This document shows, piece by piece, positions 7,801 through 16,500 of a stretch of DNA of 64,000 nucleotides. Origin of the DNA: Hamadaea flava (GTDB lineage Bacteria > Actinomycetota > Actinomycetes > Mycobacteriales > Micromonosporaceae); the NCBI RefSeq assembly GCF_024172085.1, contig NZ_JAMZDZ010000001.1, forward strand, positions 8,800,411 to 8,864,410, read 5' to 3'. Below the pieces are notes generated by a model, which had not been told where the DNA came from, did not search any database, and worked only from the letters and a program-made list of their open reading frames with translations. Position numbers and translations under genes: made by a program. How positions within the stretch are numbered: position 1 is the first letter of the stretch; each line of letters starts with the position of its first letter.

Positions 7801-9375
7801 TCAGGAGGCGTACGTCTCGAATTCGCCGACCCGCGGTGTCGCGCTGGCGCTGGTGATCCGGAAGACGACCTTCGTCATCGAGGTCGCGGAGAAGGTGATG
7901 GTGCCCGCTCCGCTGCCGGACTTGAGGACCGCGCCGGTGTCGTTGTTGATGACCTGCCAGGAACCGATGGCGCCGACGGCGCCGGAGGACTCGCGGATGA
8001 TGATCCGGGAGATGGTCTTGGCGGTGCTCCACTTGATCGCGATGTCGCCGGTCGTGCCGCTGGGCGACCAGTAGGTGGCCACGTCGCCGTCACGGACGTT
8101 GCCGTAGCTGGTGCCGTCGGCCTTGCTGGAGCCGTCGGAACCGGCGCCGATGCTGAGGTTCGTGCCGCTGGGCGAGCTGGTCGGCGACGAGGTGGGCGTC
8201 GGCGAGGTGGTCGGCGACGCTGTGGGGGATGCCGTCTTAGAGCTGGTCGGCGACGCGGTCGGCGACTGCGCCGAGCAGCTGCCGTTGGATTCCAGCAGGC
8301 CCTTGTTCGCGCCGGCCGTCTGGCTGACGGTCGACGGTACGCAGCTGGCCGCGTCGAGCTGGTACGAGTACGGGATGCTGACCGTGGTGGTGGACGGCAT
8401 GCTCGGCCCGGCCGGGTTGGTCTCGCTGCCCGGGCTGGACCAGGTCACGTTGTCCAGAATGTTGCCGCTGGCCTGCCACGTGCCCGCGGCGCTGGTGTAG
8501 AACGTGCCCAGGACGTCGTGGGAGTCCTTGAAGTAGTTGTTCTCCACCTTGGCCTTCGCGCCGGCCCGCGAGTTGATGCCGGACTCGTTCAGGCTCACGT
8601 ACGAGTTGTTGTAGATGTGCGCGATGCCGCCGCGCAGCAACGGCGTACGGGAGTCGATGTTGGTGTAGAGGTTGTGGTGGAAGGTGACGAAGCCGTTGGT
8701 GGTGTCGGTCTCGCTCGATCCGATGAGTCCGCCACGTCCGGAGTTGCGCAGGATGCTGTAGGACAACGTCACGTACTGCGTGTTGTCCTTCATGTCGAAC
8801 AACCCGTCGAAGCCTTCGGCCTCGCCGCCGGACGCCTCCAGGGTGGCGTGGTCCACCCAGACGTTGCGGACGTCGGTCTCCATGCCGATCGCGTCGCCGC
8901 CGTTGGAGGTGGGGGAGCCCGACTTCTTGACATTGCGGACGGTCACGTTGCGGATGATGATGTTGCGGGACTCGCGGATGTGGATGCCGAGCTGGTCGAA
9001 GATCGCGCCGCCGCCGACGCCGATGATGGTGACGTTGCTGATCTGCTTCAGCTCGATCACGCCGTCGGCTGTGTTGCAGCTGCTGCCGGAGACCTTGGCG
9101 GTGTTGCCGTGGTTGATGGTCCCTTCGACCTCGATGATGATCGGGGTGCTGCTGCTGGCCCGGTTGCACAGGGCGGTGTGGATCGCGGTGCCGGTGGTCG
9201 CGCGTACGGTCTGGCCGCCTGCTCCGCCGGTGGTGCCACCGTTCTGGGTGGCGTAGCCCGTGGCGGCGCCGGTCGCGGCCGACGCCTGAAGCACCGGCAG
9301 GGCCACCCCGACCGCGGCGGCGGCCACTGAGGCGGCGGCGGCCGCGAACCAACGCCATGCGACTGGTCGATTCAT
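7801..9375 (-). CDS. Secreted pectate lyase (PL1) with C-terminal discoidin-like domain
   Basis: 524-aa secreted enzyme expected to cleave polygalacturonan by beta-elimination. After a Sec signal peptide (~34 residues, ending near QASA) comes a right-handed beta-helix catalytic domain with the PL1 hallmarks VWVDHATLEASGG and SRTPLLRGGIAHIYNN-like segments. Then follow a Ser/Thr/Pro linker (TASPTSSKTASPT repeats) and a ~120-residue F5/8 type C (discoidin) sugar-binding domain ending FETYAS. ATG 9375 is chosen because it gives the signal peptide; the frame extends further upstream without sense. A LacI-type palindrome 67 bp upstream suggests catabolite/inducer control. It belongs with the sulfatase and SGNH esterase in a polysaccharide-degrading group. 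Confidence 0.92.
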   Translation of the reverse strand: MNRPVAWRWFAAAAASVAAAAVGVALPVLQASAATGAATGYATQNGGTTGGAGGQTVRATTGTAIHTALCNRASSSTPIIIEVEGTINHGNTAKVSGSSCNTADGVIELKQISNVTIIGVGGGAIFDQLGIHIRESRNIIIRNVTVRNVKKSGSPTSNGGDAIGMETDVRNVWVDHATLEASGGEAEGFDGLFDMKDNTQYVTLSYSILRNSGRGGLIGSSETDTTNGFVTFHHNLYTNIDSRTPLLRGGIAHIYNNSYVSLNESGINSRAGAKAKVENNYFKDSHDVLGTFYTSAAGTWQASGNILDNVTWSSPGSETNPAGPSMPSTTTVSIPYSYQLDAASCVPSTVSQTAGANKGLLESNGSCSAQSPTASPTSSKTASPTASPTTSPTPTSSPTSSPSGTNLSIGAGSDGSSKADGTSYGNVRDGDVATYWSPSGTTGDIAIKWSTAKTISRIIIRESSGAVGAIGSWQVINNDTGAVLKSGSGAGTITFSATSMTKVVFRITSASATPRVGEFETYAS

Positions 9376-9441
9376 CTCTGTCTCGCCTTCGTAGCGGGTG
9401 GACTGCGGAGGGGCACCCGGGCGGATGGTCATACCGCAGGG

Positions 9442-9455
9442 GGAAAGCGCTTTCC
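9442..9455. promoter_or_regulatory. LacI-family operator candidate
   Basis: Perfect 14-bp palindrome GGAAAGCGCTTTCC with the central CG typical of LacI/CebR-type operators, 67 bp upstream of the pectate lyase ATG and in its promoter region. Confidence 0.65.
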
Positions 9456-9570
9456 GGCAGCTGGACGATATCGGCGCATGTGAAAACGTGTCAACGAAAA
9501 CCGTGAAACCTGCAACAAACCTGCACACGTGTGGGAGCCCAGTTGCCTAGGACGCTCTACGCGACGCGGC

Positions 9571-9640
9571 CCTGGTCACAAGATCGGGATTCGGCCTGGT
9601 CACAAGATCGGCGAGGCCGGTGGAACGGACCTCGCCGATC
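9571..9640. terminator. Direct repeat plus hairpin terminator after the sulfatase
   Basis: Two 17-bp copies of CCTGGTCACAAGATCGG (9571-9587, 9595-9611) overlap an 11-bp perfect stem (9606-9616 with 9630-9640, 13-nt loop) lying just past the sulfatase stop on the minus strand. Confidence 0.65.
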
Positions 9641-9661
9641 AGGCGGCTCAAGCCAGGTGGC

Positions 9662-11173
9662 TCACGCGGGCACGTGGCCGGCGGTCCAGCACCCTTCGTG
9701 GGTGTGGCAGGCCTGGTACGCCGTAAGCGCGTCATGCAACTGCGCCAGGCGGGCCGCCGACAGCTGTCCGGCGAGGTTGGTCAGCTGATACGGGTCGGCG
9801 ACCCGGTCGTAGTACTCGCGGTCGCCGGTGGCGTATTCGACGTAGGTGTAGGTGGCCGTGCGCAGCGCCGCATAGGTCGTCGGCTTGCCGTTGCGTACGG
9901 TCTGCAGGTCGGGGTCGTCGGCGAGCTGATCCGGCCCGTGATGTTCGATCAGCGATCCGGTACGCCAGTTCGGCGCGTCCGCGCCTTGGGCCAGGCCGAG
10001 CAGGCTGCGTCCGTCGACGTCGGAGGCGACCGTCGCGCCGCCGATGCGCTGGAAGGTCGGGGCGAGGTCGATGTTCTGGACGATCTCGGGCCGGGTCGAT
10101 CCGGCCGGTACGCCGGGTCCGGTGACGACCAGGGGTACGCGCACGTCGGTGTCGAAGGCGGTCTGCTTGCCGCCGGTGAGCCGGTATTCGCCCATGTGGA
10201 AGCCGTTGTCGGAGCTGAACACGAAGTACGTGTTCCCGGCTACGCCGCTGGTTTCGAGCTGTGCGCGTACGTTGCCGATGAGGCGGTCGACGGCTTGCAC
10301 CGCCTGGGCGCGCTTGCGGAAGTTGGTGTCGAGGGTGGTCTTCTCGGTGTCGGTGAGCGGGGTGTTGGCCGCGAGCCAGGACGGCGCGCCGGTGGGGAGT
10401 TTGTTGTACGCGGGTGTGCGGGGCGCGGTCAGTCCGGGGAAGTCGTCGAGGTCCTGGTCGGCCGGGGTGAACGGACCGTGCGGCGCGAAGGTGGCGATCT
10501 CCAGCAGGAACGGCTGGCCGGCGGCGACGCTGCGCTGGATGAACGTCTTGCCTTTGCGGGCCAGCACGTTGGTCAGGTAGTCGGCCGGGTCGCTGCCGTA
10601 GTGCACGACGCTGTGGTTCTCGTTGAGGTCGTAGTTGTATTCGGGGTAGCCGTTGCCCGCGACGTGCCAGTCCGACCACCCCGGGGGCACATAGGGCTGG
10701 GTGCCGCCCTGGGTGTCGGCGGGTTGGTAGCCGTTGAGGTATTTGCCGAGGAATCCGGTGGCGTAGCCCTGGGCCTGGAGGGCGGTGGCGAAGGTGTGTT
10801 CCTCGTTGCCGCGGCCTTTGAAGACGGCGAAGCCGCCGTCCGTGCCGCCGTTGGTGAACACCCCGGTGTCGTGGGGGAACTTGCCGGTGAGGAGGGAGGA
10901 GCGCGACGGGCAGCACAGCGAGTCGGTGACGGTGTAGTTGGTGAAGGTCGCGCCGTCGGCTTGCAGCTGCTGGACCTGCGGCATGTATGGGACGAGGTTC
11001 CAGGCCAGGTCGTCGGTGAGGACGAAGACGATGTTGGGCGGAGCCGCCGCCGGTTGTGCCTCGGCGGCGAGCCGGGGATCGGGAGTGGTCGCTGACCAGG
11101 TGGCGACGATCCCGGCGGCGAGGAGGACGGCGGCGGCCCGGCGGGCGATGCGGGTCCGGTGGCTGGTACGCAT
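9662..11173 (-). CDS. Secreted sulfatase (formylglycine type)
   Basis: 503-aa sulfatase-superfamily hydrolase that removes sulfate esters, probably from polysaccharide. The N-terminus has basic residues plus a hydrophobic segment (signal peptide or anchor). The catalytic core starts PNIVFVLTDDLAWN (metal-binding Asp-Asp) and contains the modification motif CCPSRSSLLTG, the C-x-P-S-R needed for conversion to formylglycine. FLGKYLNGYQ and FSSDNGFHMGEY are further family signatures. ATG 11173 is preferred over GTG 11179 because GGAGG lies 9 nt before it. It follows the SGNH hydrolase 43 bp downstream on the same strand and is probably co-transcribed. Confidence 0.88.
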   Translation of the reverse strand: MRTSHRTRIARRAAAVLLAAGIVATWSATTPDPRLAAEAQPAAAPPNIVFVLTDDLAWNLVPYMPQVQQLQADGATFTNYTVTDSLCCPSRSSLLTGKFPHDTGVFTNGGTDGGFAVFKGRGNEEHTFATALQAQGYATGFLGKYLNGYQPADTQGGTQPYVPPGWSDWHVAGNGYPEYNYDLNENHSVVHYGSDPADYLTNVLARKGKTFIQRSVAAGQPFLLEIATFAPHGPFTPADQDLDDFPGLTAPRTPAYNKLPTGAPSWLAANTPLTDTEKTTLDTNFRKRAQAVQAVDRLIGNVRAQLETSGVAGNTYFVFSSDNGFHMGEYRLTGGKQTAFDTDVRVPLVVTGPGVPAGSTRPEIVQNIDLAPTFQRIGGATVASDVDGRSLLGLAQGADAPNWRTGSLIEHHGPDQLADDPDLQTVRNGKPTTYAALRTATYTYVEYATGDREYYDRVADPYQLTNLAGQLSAARLAQLHDALTAYQACHTHEGCWTAGHVPA

Positions 11174-11216
11174 ACGCACCAGCCTCCAGGAAACTTATAA
11201 TCTTGTATTTAGCAAA
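11174..11216 (-). promoter_or_regulatory. AT-rich spacer with imperfect inverted repeat
   Basis: Unusually AT-rich for this genome, with CTTATAAT and AATTATGAG half-sites facing each other around 11193-11222. It could hold a separate promoter or operator for the sulfatase; seen only as base composition and symmetry. Confidence 0.35.
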
Positions 11217-11855
11217 TTATGAGGAGGTGATGTCCAGCGCCGCGAGGTAGGCCTCGGCGATGACCGCGTGGCCGGGCAGGTTCGGGTGGATCCGGTCGCG
11301 GGCCCAGTCCGCTGAGTCGGTCGACGCGAGCGCGCGGTCGAACGCTTGCTGGGTGCGTACGTGGAGGGCGGAGAACTCCTCGGCGAGGGCTTCGACGACC
11401 TTGCCGTAGCGTTCGGTCTCCACGCGCTGCGGTTCGGCCGCGTCGGCTTCGATGATGTACGGGTCGGCCAGGATCAGCCGGCAGCCGGTGGCGTCGACCG
11501 CCCGGCGCAGCAGCCCGCGCAGGGTCTGCTCGTATTCGTCGATCGGGACGGCTTCGTCGGCGCGGCCCGTGAAGAAGCGCCAGATGTCGTTGATGCCGAT
11601 CATGACCGACAGCCAGTCCGGCTGGAGGGCGATCGCGTCGTCGTCCCAGCGGCCGGCCAGGTCGCGTACGGTGTTGCCGCTGATGCCCCGGTTGGTCCAG
11701 CGCAGGTGCAGCTCCGGGCGGCGGGCGGTGACGAAGGCCCGGACCAGGTTCACGTAGCCGTCGCCGTAGGGCTCGTGAAGGTCGCGGCGGCCGCAGTCGG
11801 TGATGCTGTCGCCGATGAACACTATGTGCTGGCCGGGCTGAAAGAGCTGGGTCAT
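11217..11855 (-). CDS. SGNH/GDSL hydrolase (esterase/acetylesterase)
   Basis: 212-aa single-domain SGNH hydrolase. All four blocks are visible: FIGDSITD (nucleophile Ser), GISGNTVRDL (Gly), GINDIWR (Asn) and DRIHPNLPGH (Asp/His). There is no signal peptide, so it is probably cytosolic. Size and the DRIHPN block resemble rhamnogalacturonan acetylesterase-like and carbohydrate deacetylase members. Its neighbours (sulfatase, pectate lyase) suggest it deacetylates imported pectic fragments. It is the first gene of a two-gene unit with the sulfatase. Substrate is inferred from context. Confidence 0.85.
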   Translation of the reverse strand: MTQLFQPGQHIVFIGDSITDCGRRDLHEPYGDGYVNLVRAFVTARRPELHLRWTNRGISGNTVRDLAGRWDDDAIALQPDWLSVMIGINDIWRFFTGRADEAVPIDEYEQTLRGLLRRAVDATGCRLILADPYIIEADAAEPQRVETERYGKVVEALAEEFSALHVRTQQAFDRALASTDSADWARDRIHPNLPGHAVIAEAYLAALDITSS

Positions 11856-11909
11856 GATCTAGACCCTGCCAGAAGGCGATCCATCGATGCGTACCAGGCA
11901 GTGCCCGGT

Positions 11910-12395
11910 TCAGCCGATGGTCACCTGCGACCAGTCGAGGCCGTCGAGGTTCACCACGATCGCCTCCTGCGTCGTGCGGGCGATCAGCACCACAGCCGCC
12001 ACGTCGGGGTCGGGGTTCTCCTCTCGGTGCGGCACGTACGGCGGGACGAAGATGTAGTCCCCGGGCGCGGTCTGCACCCGGGTCTCCACCGGTTCGTCGC
12101 CCTCGAGGTCGACGAAGACGAACACCGGGGTGCCGGACACGACGAAGATCGCGGTCTCGGACGCGCCGTGGTGGTGGTTGGCCGACTTCGTGTCACCCGG
12201 GACGTGGGTCTGGCCCATCCAGAGGTTGCGCGCGCCGACCGTCTTGCCGCTGACGGCTTCCAGTCGTTTCATGCCGGGCGTCTGCGTGGTGTGCGAGATC
12301 AGCCCGCTGGGCGCGATGCGGTGCAGCCGCCGGTGGAACGGGTCGATGTCGGCGGGCAGGATCACGCCGCTGGGAGTGCGGGACAGGTTGCTCAT
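11910..12395 (-). CDS. Cupin-domain protein
   Basis: 161-aa protein with a single cupin barrel: the first metal motif contains NHHHGASETAIFVVSG and the second is PGDYIFVPPYVPHREEN, so a metal (Fe/Mn/Zn) site is plausible. Single cupins of this kind are small-molecule sensors, isomerases or dioxygenases. The ATG overlaps the LysR gene's TGA by 4 bases, so it is coupled to the regulator and probably belongs to the same pathway as the divergent monooxygenase operon. The precise reaction is not readable. Confidence 0.8.
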   Translation of the reverse strand: MSNLSRTPSGVILPADIDPFHRRLHRIAPSGLISHTTQTPGMKRLEAVSGKTVGARNLWMGQTHVPGDTKSANHHHGASETAIFVVSGTPVFVFVDLEGDEPVETRVQTAPGDYIFVPPYVPHREENPDPDVAAVVLIARTTQEAIVVNLDGLDWSQVTIG

Positions 12396-13267
12396 GGGGT
12401 TCCTTGCAGGGCGAGGGTCGGGGTCGGCAACAGACGGCGCAACGCGCCGGCCGCGCCGAGGGTCAGTTCGGTGCGCAGCCCGCGCCGCGCCCACACGGAC
12501 AACGCGAGCGGCTGCGGCGGCGGCAGGTCGTCGCGGGGGACCAGCCCCGGTGGCGCCTGCCCGAGGGTCGCCATCAGGCCCACGCCCAGCCCTGCCTGCA
12601 CCGCGGCCTGCACCCCGGCCAGGTGGGCGGCCTCGCAGCCGACTTCGGCCGGCAGTCCGTGGGCGGCCAAGGTGTCCAATGCTCTGGTACGCAGAGCGCA
12701 GGGGGCGTCGAAGGCGACGACGGGAATGGGGCGACCGCCGTGGGGCAGCTGCCATTCGGGTGCGGAGTACCAGGTCAGTTCCAGTTCGCCGACGGTCTGC
12801 GCGGCGGGGTCCTCGGCCGGGCCGAGCAGCAGCGCCAGGTCGATGCGTCCGTCGGCGAGTGTTGCTCGTAGTTGGGCGCCGCGGTCGATGCGGAATCGGA
12901 CCCGCCAGTCGGGGAACGTTCCGGCCAGCGCCGAACTCAGTTCGGGTAGCAGTTGCGCGGCGGCGTGTTCGGTGGAGCCGATGACCAGCGCCTGTTCGGG
13001 TTCGACGCCGAAGGTGCGCAGGGTCTCGTCGTGCACGGCGAGCAGCCGCCGGGCTTGGCGCAGCAGTGTCTCGCCGTCGGTGGTGAACCGTGAGCCCCGG
13101 CCCTGCCGTTCCACGAGGACGCGGCCGACCGCCGCTTCGAGCCGGCGTACATGTTGGCTGACGGCGGCTTGGCTCAGGTAGAGGGCGGTGGCGGCGCGCT
13201 GGAAGCCGCCGCAGTCCGCGACAGCGACGAAGCTGCGCAGCGGGGCGATGTCCAGGACGCGGTTCAT
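12392..13267 (-). CDS. LysR-type transcriptional regulator
   Basis: 291-aa LysR regulator: N-terminal winged helix-turn-helix (LRSFVAVADCGGFQRAATAL-type, residues ~8-65) followed by a periplasmic-binding-protein-like effector domain. ATG 13267 (MNRVLDIAPL) is the natural LysR start; upstream codons are extra frame. It is divergent from the FMN-monooxygenase/ABC operon and coupled to the cupin gene, the usual arrangement for a LysR protein that controls the divergent operon and itself. In sulfur-scavenging operons such regulators often sense O-acetylserine or sulfate status (family knowledge); here that is inferred. Confidence 0.88.
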   Translation of the reverse strand: MNRVLDIAPLRSFVAVADCGGFQRAATALYLSQAAVSQHVRRLEAAVGRVLVERQGRGSRFTTDGETLLRQARRLLAVHDETLRTFGVEPEQALVIGSTEHAAAQLLPELSSALAGTFPDWRVRFRIDRGAQLRATLADGRIDLALLLGPAEDPAAQTVGELELTWYSAPEWQLPHGGRPIPVVAFDAPCALRTRALDTLAAHGLPAEVGCEAAHLAGVQAAVQAGLGVGLMATLGQAPPGLVPRDDLPPPQPLALSVWARRGLRTELTLGAAGALRRLLPTPTLALQGTP

Positions 13268-13395
13268 GCCTGCTGAGCGTAGGGCGTGAGTGCGGACGGA
13301 GTATGAACGATCTTTCACCGTTTTCGAACATCCATCAGGAATCGTGATGGGTCGTCATCACGAACCGTGGTTGGACATTCGCGCTGGTCGGGGGC

Positions 13396-13401
13396 AAGAC
13401 T
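13396..13401 (+). promoter_or_regulatory. -10 element before the Cys leader
   Basis: AAGACT ends 7 nt before the ATG at 13409, with TTGGAC about 19 bp further upstream, so the leader mRNA would start at or next to its ATG (leaderless). Confidence 0.4.
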
Positions 13402-13408
13402 GTTGACC

Positions 13409-13438
13409 ATGAGCCGCGCGACCTCCTGTTGTTGCTGA
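13409..13438 (+). CDS. Nine-residue Cys-Cys-Cys leader peptide (cysteine attenuator)
   Basis: ATG AGC CGC GCG ACC TCC followed by three consecutive Cys codons and TGA: MSRATSCCC. Three terminal cysteines immediately before a stop are very improbable by chance and match the cysteine-responsive upstream ORFs described for mycobacterial sulfur genes. It precedes an organosulfur-type monooxygenase operon by 165 bp. When Cys-tRNA is scarce the ribosome would stall on the Cys codons and change downstream mRNA folding or coupling; with plentiful Cys it would terminate normally. The regulatory role is inferred; the reading frame and context are direct observations. Confidence 0.7.
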   Translation: MSRATSCCC

Positions 13439-13459
13439 CCCGCTAGAGCCGGGCGCCAC

Positions 13460-13598
13460 CGCCTTCTTTCGCACCGTCGCGAGCACTCCCTTCCTTCGTC
13501 CGCTTGGCCTGCTGTGTCGCGGGCCGACGGCACGTCACCTCATCGCCTCCATGCCTCATCGCATCCATGCCTCATCGCATCCATGCCTCCGAAAGGCG
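13460..13598 (+). promoter_or_regulatory. Possible anti-Shine-Dalgarno/SD pair in the leader
   Basis: CGCCT-TCT-TTCG (13460-13471) can pair over 9 bp with CGAAAGGCG (13590-13598), which contains the monooxygenase ribosome site, leaving a 3-nt bulge. This could hide the site unless leader translation interferes. Pairing was found by eye, not by folding software. Confidence 0.35.
13551..13590. repeat. Two and a half tandem copies of a 16-bp repeat
   Basis: ATGCCTCATCGCATCC at 13551-13566 and 13567-13582, then a partial copy. It lies between the Cys leader and the monooxygenase ribosome site and could alter leader folding. Confidence 0.85.
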
Positions 13599-13603
13599 TA
13601 CCC

Positions 13604-14974
13604 ATGACTTCGCGCACCCTGAAACTCGGCGCCGTGCTGCTCGGCGTCGGCGGGCCCGGCCAGCACAACACCTGGCTCAGCCCGGAGATCCCCGGCGACG
13701 CCAGCGTCGACATCCGCTGGTACATCGCCCGCGCCCAGCAGGCCGAGGCGGCCGGGTTCGACCTGGTGTTCATCGTGGACAGCCAGTTCATCACGCCCGA
13801 CTCGCCCAACCACTACCTGAACCGGCTCGAGCCGCTGACGCTGTTGTCGGCGATCGCCGTGCACACCGCCAACATCGGCCTGGTCGGCACGCTGACCACG
13901 TCCTACAACGACCCGTTCAACCTCGCCCGCCGGCTGGCCTCGCTCGACCTGATCAGCGGCGGGCGGGCGGGGTGGAACGTGGTGGCCACGGGCGACGGCG
14001 GCACCGCCGGCAACTACGGGCGCAAGGAGCACTACGACTACGCCGAGCGGTACGGCCGGGCGTTGGAGCACGTACGCGTCGCGCAAGGGTTGTGGAACTC
14101 CTACGAGGACGACGCGTTCCCGCGTGACAAGGAACGCGGCGTCTTCTTCGACCGCAGCCGCCAGCATCCGCTCGACCACGTCGGCGAGCACTTCCAGGTC
14201 GTCGGGCCGCTGAACATCCAGCGGTCGCCGCAGGGTCAGCCGGTCATCTTCCAGGCCGGCGACTCGGGTGAGGGCCGCGACCTCGGGGCTGCCGTGGCCG
14301 ATGCGATCTTCACCCACGCGCAGACCCTCGAGGAGGGCCAGGCGTTCGCCCGTGACATCCGCGCCCGTGCCGCGGCGCTCGGCCGCGATCCGGAGCAGAT
14401 CATCATCTTCCCCGGGATCAGCCCGATCCTCGCCGACACCGACGAGCAGGCCCGGGAGAAGGAGCAGCAGATCCTCGGGGCGAAGAGCTTCGACCGGGCG
14501 CTGGCCGAGCTGGGGCGTCCGTTCGGCTGGCACGACTTCTCCCAGTACGACCTCGACGCGCCGTTCCCCGAGGTGGGCGACCTCGGCGACCGCAGTTTCA
14601 AGACGCACGCCAACCGGATCAAGAAACTGGCCCGCGACAACGGATTCACGTTGCGCCAGGTCGTGCAGCATCAGCTCGACGCGCGCCGGTCGCCGTTCGT
14701 CGGTTCGCCGCTGACCGTCGCGAACGAGATCGAACGCTGGTTCCGCGCCGGGGCGTTCGACGGCATCAACCTCACCGTCACGGTGCCGAGCGAGTTCGCC
14801 CGGTTCACCGACGAGGTCCTGCCGATCCTGCGCGAGCGTGGCGTCGTGCGTGACGCGTACGCGGCGACGACGTTGCGCGGCAACCTCGGCCTGCCCATCC
14901 CGGAGAACACCCACACCGTCGCCCGCCGTGCCGAAGAGCAGGCCGGCCGGCTCGAGCTGCCCGTCGCGGCCTGA
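13604..14974 (+). CDS. FMN-dependent monooxygenase (NtaA/SnaA/DszA family)
   Basis: 456-aa bacterial-luciferase-like (TIM barrel) monooxygenase of the NtaA/SnaA/SoxA/DszA group, which uses reduced FMN and O2 to oxidise C-S, C-N or similar bonds. Family hallmarks: WLSPEIPGDASVD N-terminal region, LISGGRAGWNVVATGDGGTAGNYG, and GSPLTVANEIERWFRAGAFDG near the C-terminus. ATG 13604 has GAAAGG 8 nt upstream. It heads an operon with an ABC transporter and, later, a flavin reductase that can supply FMNH2. With the Cys leader this points to sulfur release from an organosulfur compound. The substrate itself is not readable. Confidence 0.9.
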   Translation: MTSRTLKLGAVLLGVGGPGQHNTWLSPEIPGDASVDIRWYIARAQQAEAAGFDLVFIVDSQFITPDSPNHYLNRLEPLTLLSAIAVHTANIGLVGTLTTSYNDPFNLARRLASLDLISGGRAGWNVVATGDGGTAGNYGRKEHYDYAERYGRALEHVRVAQGLWNSYEDDAFPRDKERGVFFDRSRQHPLDHVGEHFQVVGPLNIQRSPQGQPVIFQAGDSGEGRDLGAAVADAIFTHAQTLEEGQAFARDIRARAAALGRDPEQIIIFPGISPILADTDEQAREKEQQILGAKSFDRALAELGRPFGWHDFSQYDLDAPFPEVGDLGDRSFKTHANRIKKLARDNGFTLRQVVQHQLDARRSPFVGSPLTVANEIERWFRAGAFDGINLTVTVPSEFARFTDEVLPILRERGVVRDAYAATTLRGNLGLPIPENTHTVARRAEEQAGRLELPVAA

Positions 14975-14985
14975 GGAGACCACCG

Positions 14986-16500
14986 ATGACCATCAGCCGA
15001 TACAGACGCCTCGCCGCCGCGGCGGCCGCCCTGCTCGCCCTGGCCACCACCGCGTGCGCCGGAACGAACAGCGGCTCGGCCGGCGAAGCCACGTTGCGCT
15101 GGGCCGCCGCGCTGCCCGCGCACTGGGACCCCGTCGTCAGCGGCAGCGGCGCTCAGTTCCGCATCCTGTCATTGGCGTACGCGTCGCTGACCGAGATCGA
15201 CGAGCAGGGCAAGGCGGCCCCGAGCCTGGCCCAGAGCTGGGACTACAACAGCACCGGCGACGAGGTGACCTTCCACCTGCGGCCGAACCTGACGTTCACC
15301 GACGGCGAACCGCTCAACGCCCAAGCCGTCAAGCAATACCTGGACCGGGCCAAGACGCAGCAGAACTCGGCCCTGTTCGGCGACCTGACCTCGATCAAGG
15401 AGATCGTCGCCGCGAACGACACCGACGTCGTGATCAAACTGACCCAGGTCGACTACCAGATCCCGCTGCTGCTCGGCGAGCGCGTCGCGCAGATCACCAG
15501 CCCGAAGGCCGCCCAGGACCCGGCCAAGCTCGACCAGAACCCGATCGGCGCCGGCCCGTTCGTGGTCACCGAATTCGTGCCCGGCTCCCACGTGTACTTC
15601 AAGAAGAACCCCGGCTACTGGGACGCGGCGAACATCCACATCGACCGGGTCGAGCTGCACGCCGCACCGGACGCCGCCACCATCGTCTCCAGCCTCCAGA
15701 CCGGCGTGTACGACCTGGCGTACCTGGATCCGGCGCAGGTCAAGGCAGCCAAGGCCAGCGGCCTCGACGTGGTGTTCCAGCCGGGCTTCAACGCGGCCAA
15801 CATCAGCGTCAACGTCAACAAGAAGCCGTTCGACAACCCGAAGGTCGTCGACGCGCTGCGGTACGCCGTCAACCGGCAGGAGTTCGTCGACAAGGTCACC
15901 TTCGGCTACGGCAAGGCGACCGACCAGCCGTTCCCGCCGGGATACGTGGCCTACGACGAGAAGTCGGCCAACCAGTACCCGTACGACGTGACCAAGGCCA
16001 AGCAGCTGCTCGGCGAGGCCGGCTATCAGCCGGGGCAGATCTCGGTCGACCTGGTGATCCCGGCCCAGTCCACCGCGGCCGAGATCGTCCAGTCGCAGCT
16101 GGCCGCGATCGGGGTGAAGGTCGCCATCAAGGTCGACCCGAACTGGTCCACGCCGTTCTTCGCCAAGGACCTCGCCCTGTCCCTCTACGGCACGACCGGC
16201 CGGGAGTCGCCGGTGCAGACGCTGACCGCGCACTTCGGACCCAACGGCCCGCTCAACCTCAGTACGCCCTACGAGCCGGAAGGCTTCGAAGCCGCCGTGT
16301 CGGCCGCCCGCCGGACCCCGTTGGAGTCGCCGGACTACGCGGCCACCCTCCAGGCGGCCACCCGGGCCGGGCTGGCCAGCCGGGCGCTGATCTTCACCTA
16401 TTCGCAGCCGAACATCTTCGTCAAGAGCAGCAAGGTCTCCGCGCTGCCCGCCATCCCCGGCCAGATCCACTGGACCGGCGTCACCGTGGCCGCGTCATGA
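14986..16500 (+). CDS. ABC transporter substrate-binding lipoprotein (SBP family 5)
   Basis: 504-aa extracellular binding lipoprotein of the oligopeptide/nickel class. A Sec/lipoprotein signal ends with lipobox ATTAC, lipidated at Cys23. The mature protein has the family 5 motif around DQNPIGAGPFVVTEF and a long two-lobe fold. In actinomycetes such proteins are commonly linked to NtaA/DszA monooxygenases and carry small organosulfur or amine compounds rather than peptides (context inference). It starts 11 bp after the monooxygenase stop with GAGGAG-type ribosome site, and its stop overlaps the first permease ATG. Confidence 0.9.
   Translation: MTISRYRRLAAAAAALLALATTACAGTNSGSAGEATLRWAAALPAHWDPVVSGSGAQFRILSLAYASLTEIDEQGKAAPSLAQSWDYNSTGDEVTFHLRPNLTFTDGEPLNAQAVKQYLDRAKTQQNSALFGDLTSIKEIVAANDTDVVIKLTQVDYQIPLLLGERVAQITSPKAAQDPAKLDQNPIGAGPFVVTEFVPGSHVYFKKNPGYWDAANIHIDRVELHAAPDAATIVSSLQTGVYDLAYLDPAQVKAAKASGLDVVFQPGFNAANISVNVNKKPFDNPKVVDALRYAVNRQEFVDKVTFGYGKATDQPFPPGYVAYDEKSANQYPYDVTKAKQLLGEAGYQPGQISVDLVIPAQSTAAEIVQSQLAAIGVKVAIKVDPNWSTPFFAKDLALSLYGTTGRESPVQTLTAHFGPNGPLNLSTPYEPEGFEAAVSAARRTPLESPDYAATLQAATRAGLASRALIFTYSQPNIFVKSSKVSALPAIPGQIHWTGVTVAAS

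Noticed and set aside
13551..13590. Alternative upstream starts for the monooxygenase in the ATG-containing repeats
   Set aside because: The repeat ATGs are not all in frame and lack ribosome sites; GAAAGG supports ATG 13604.
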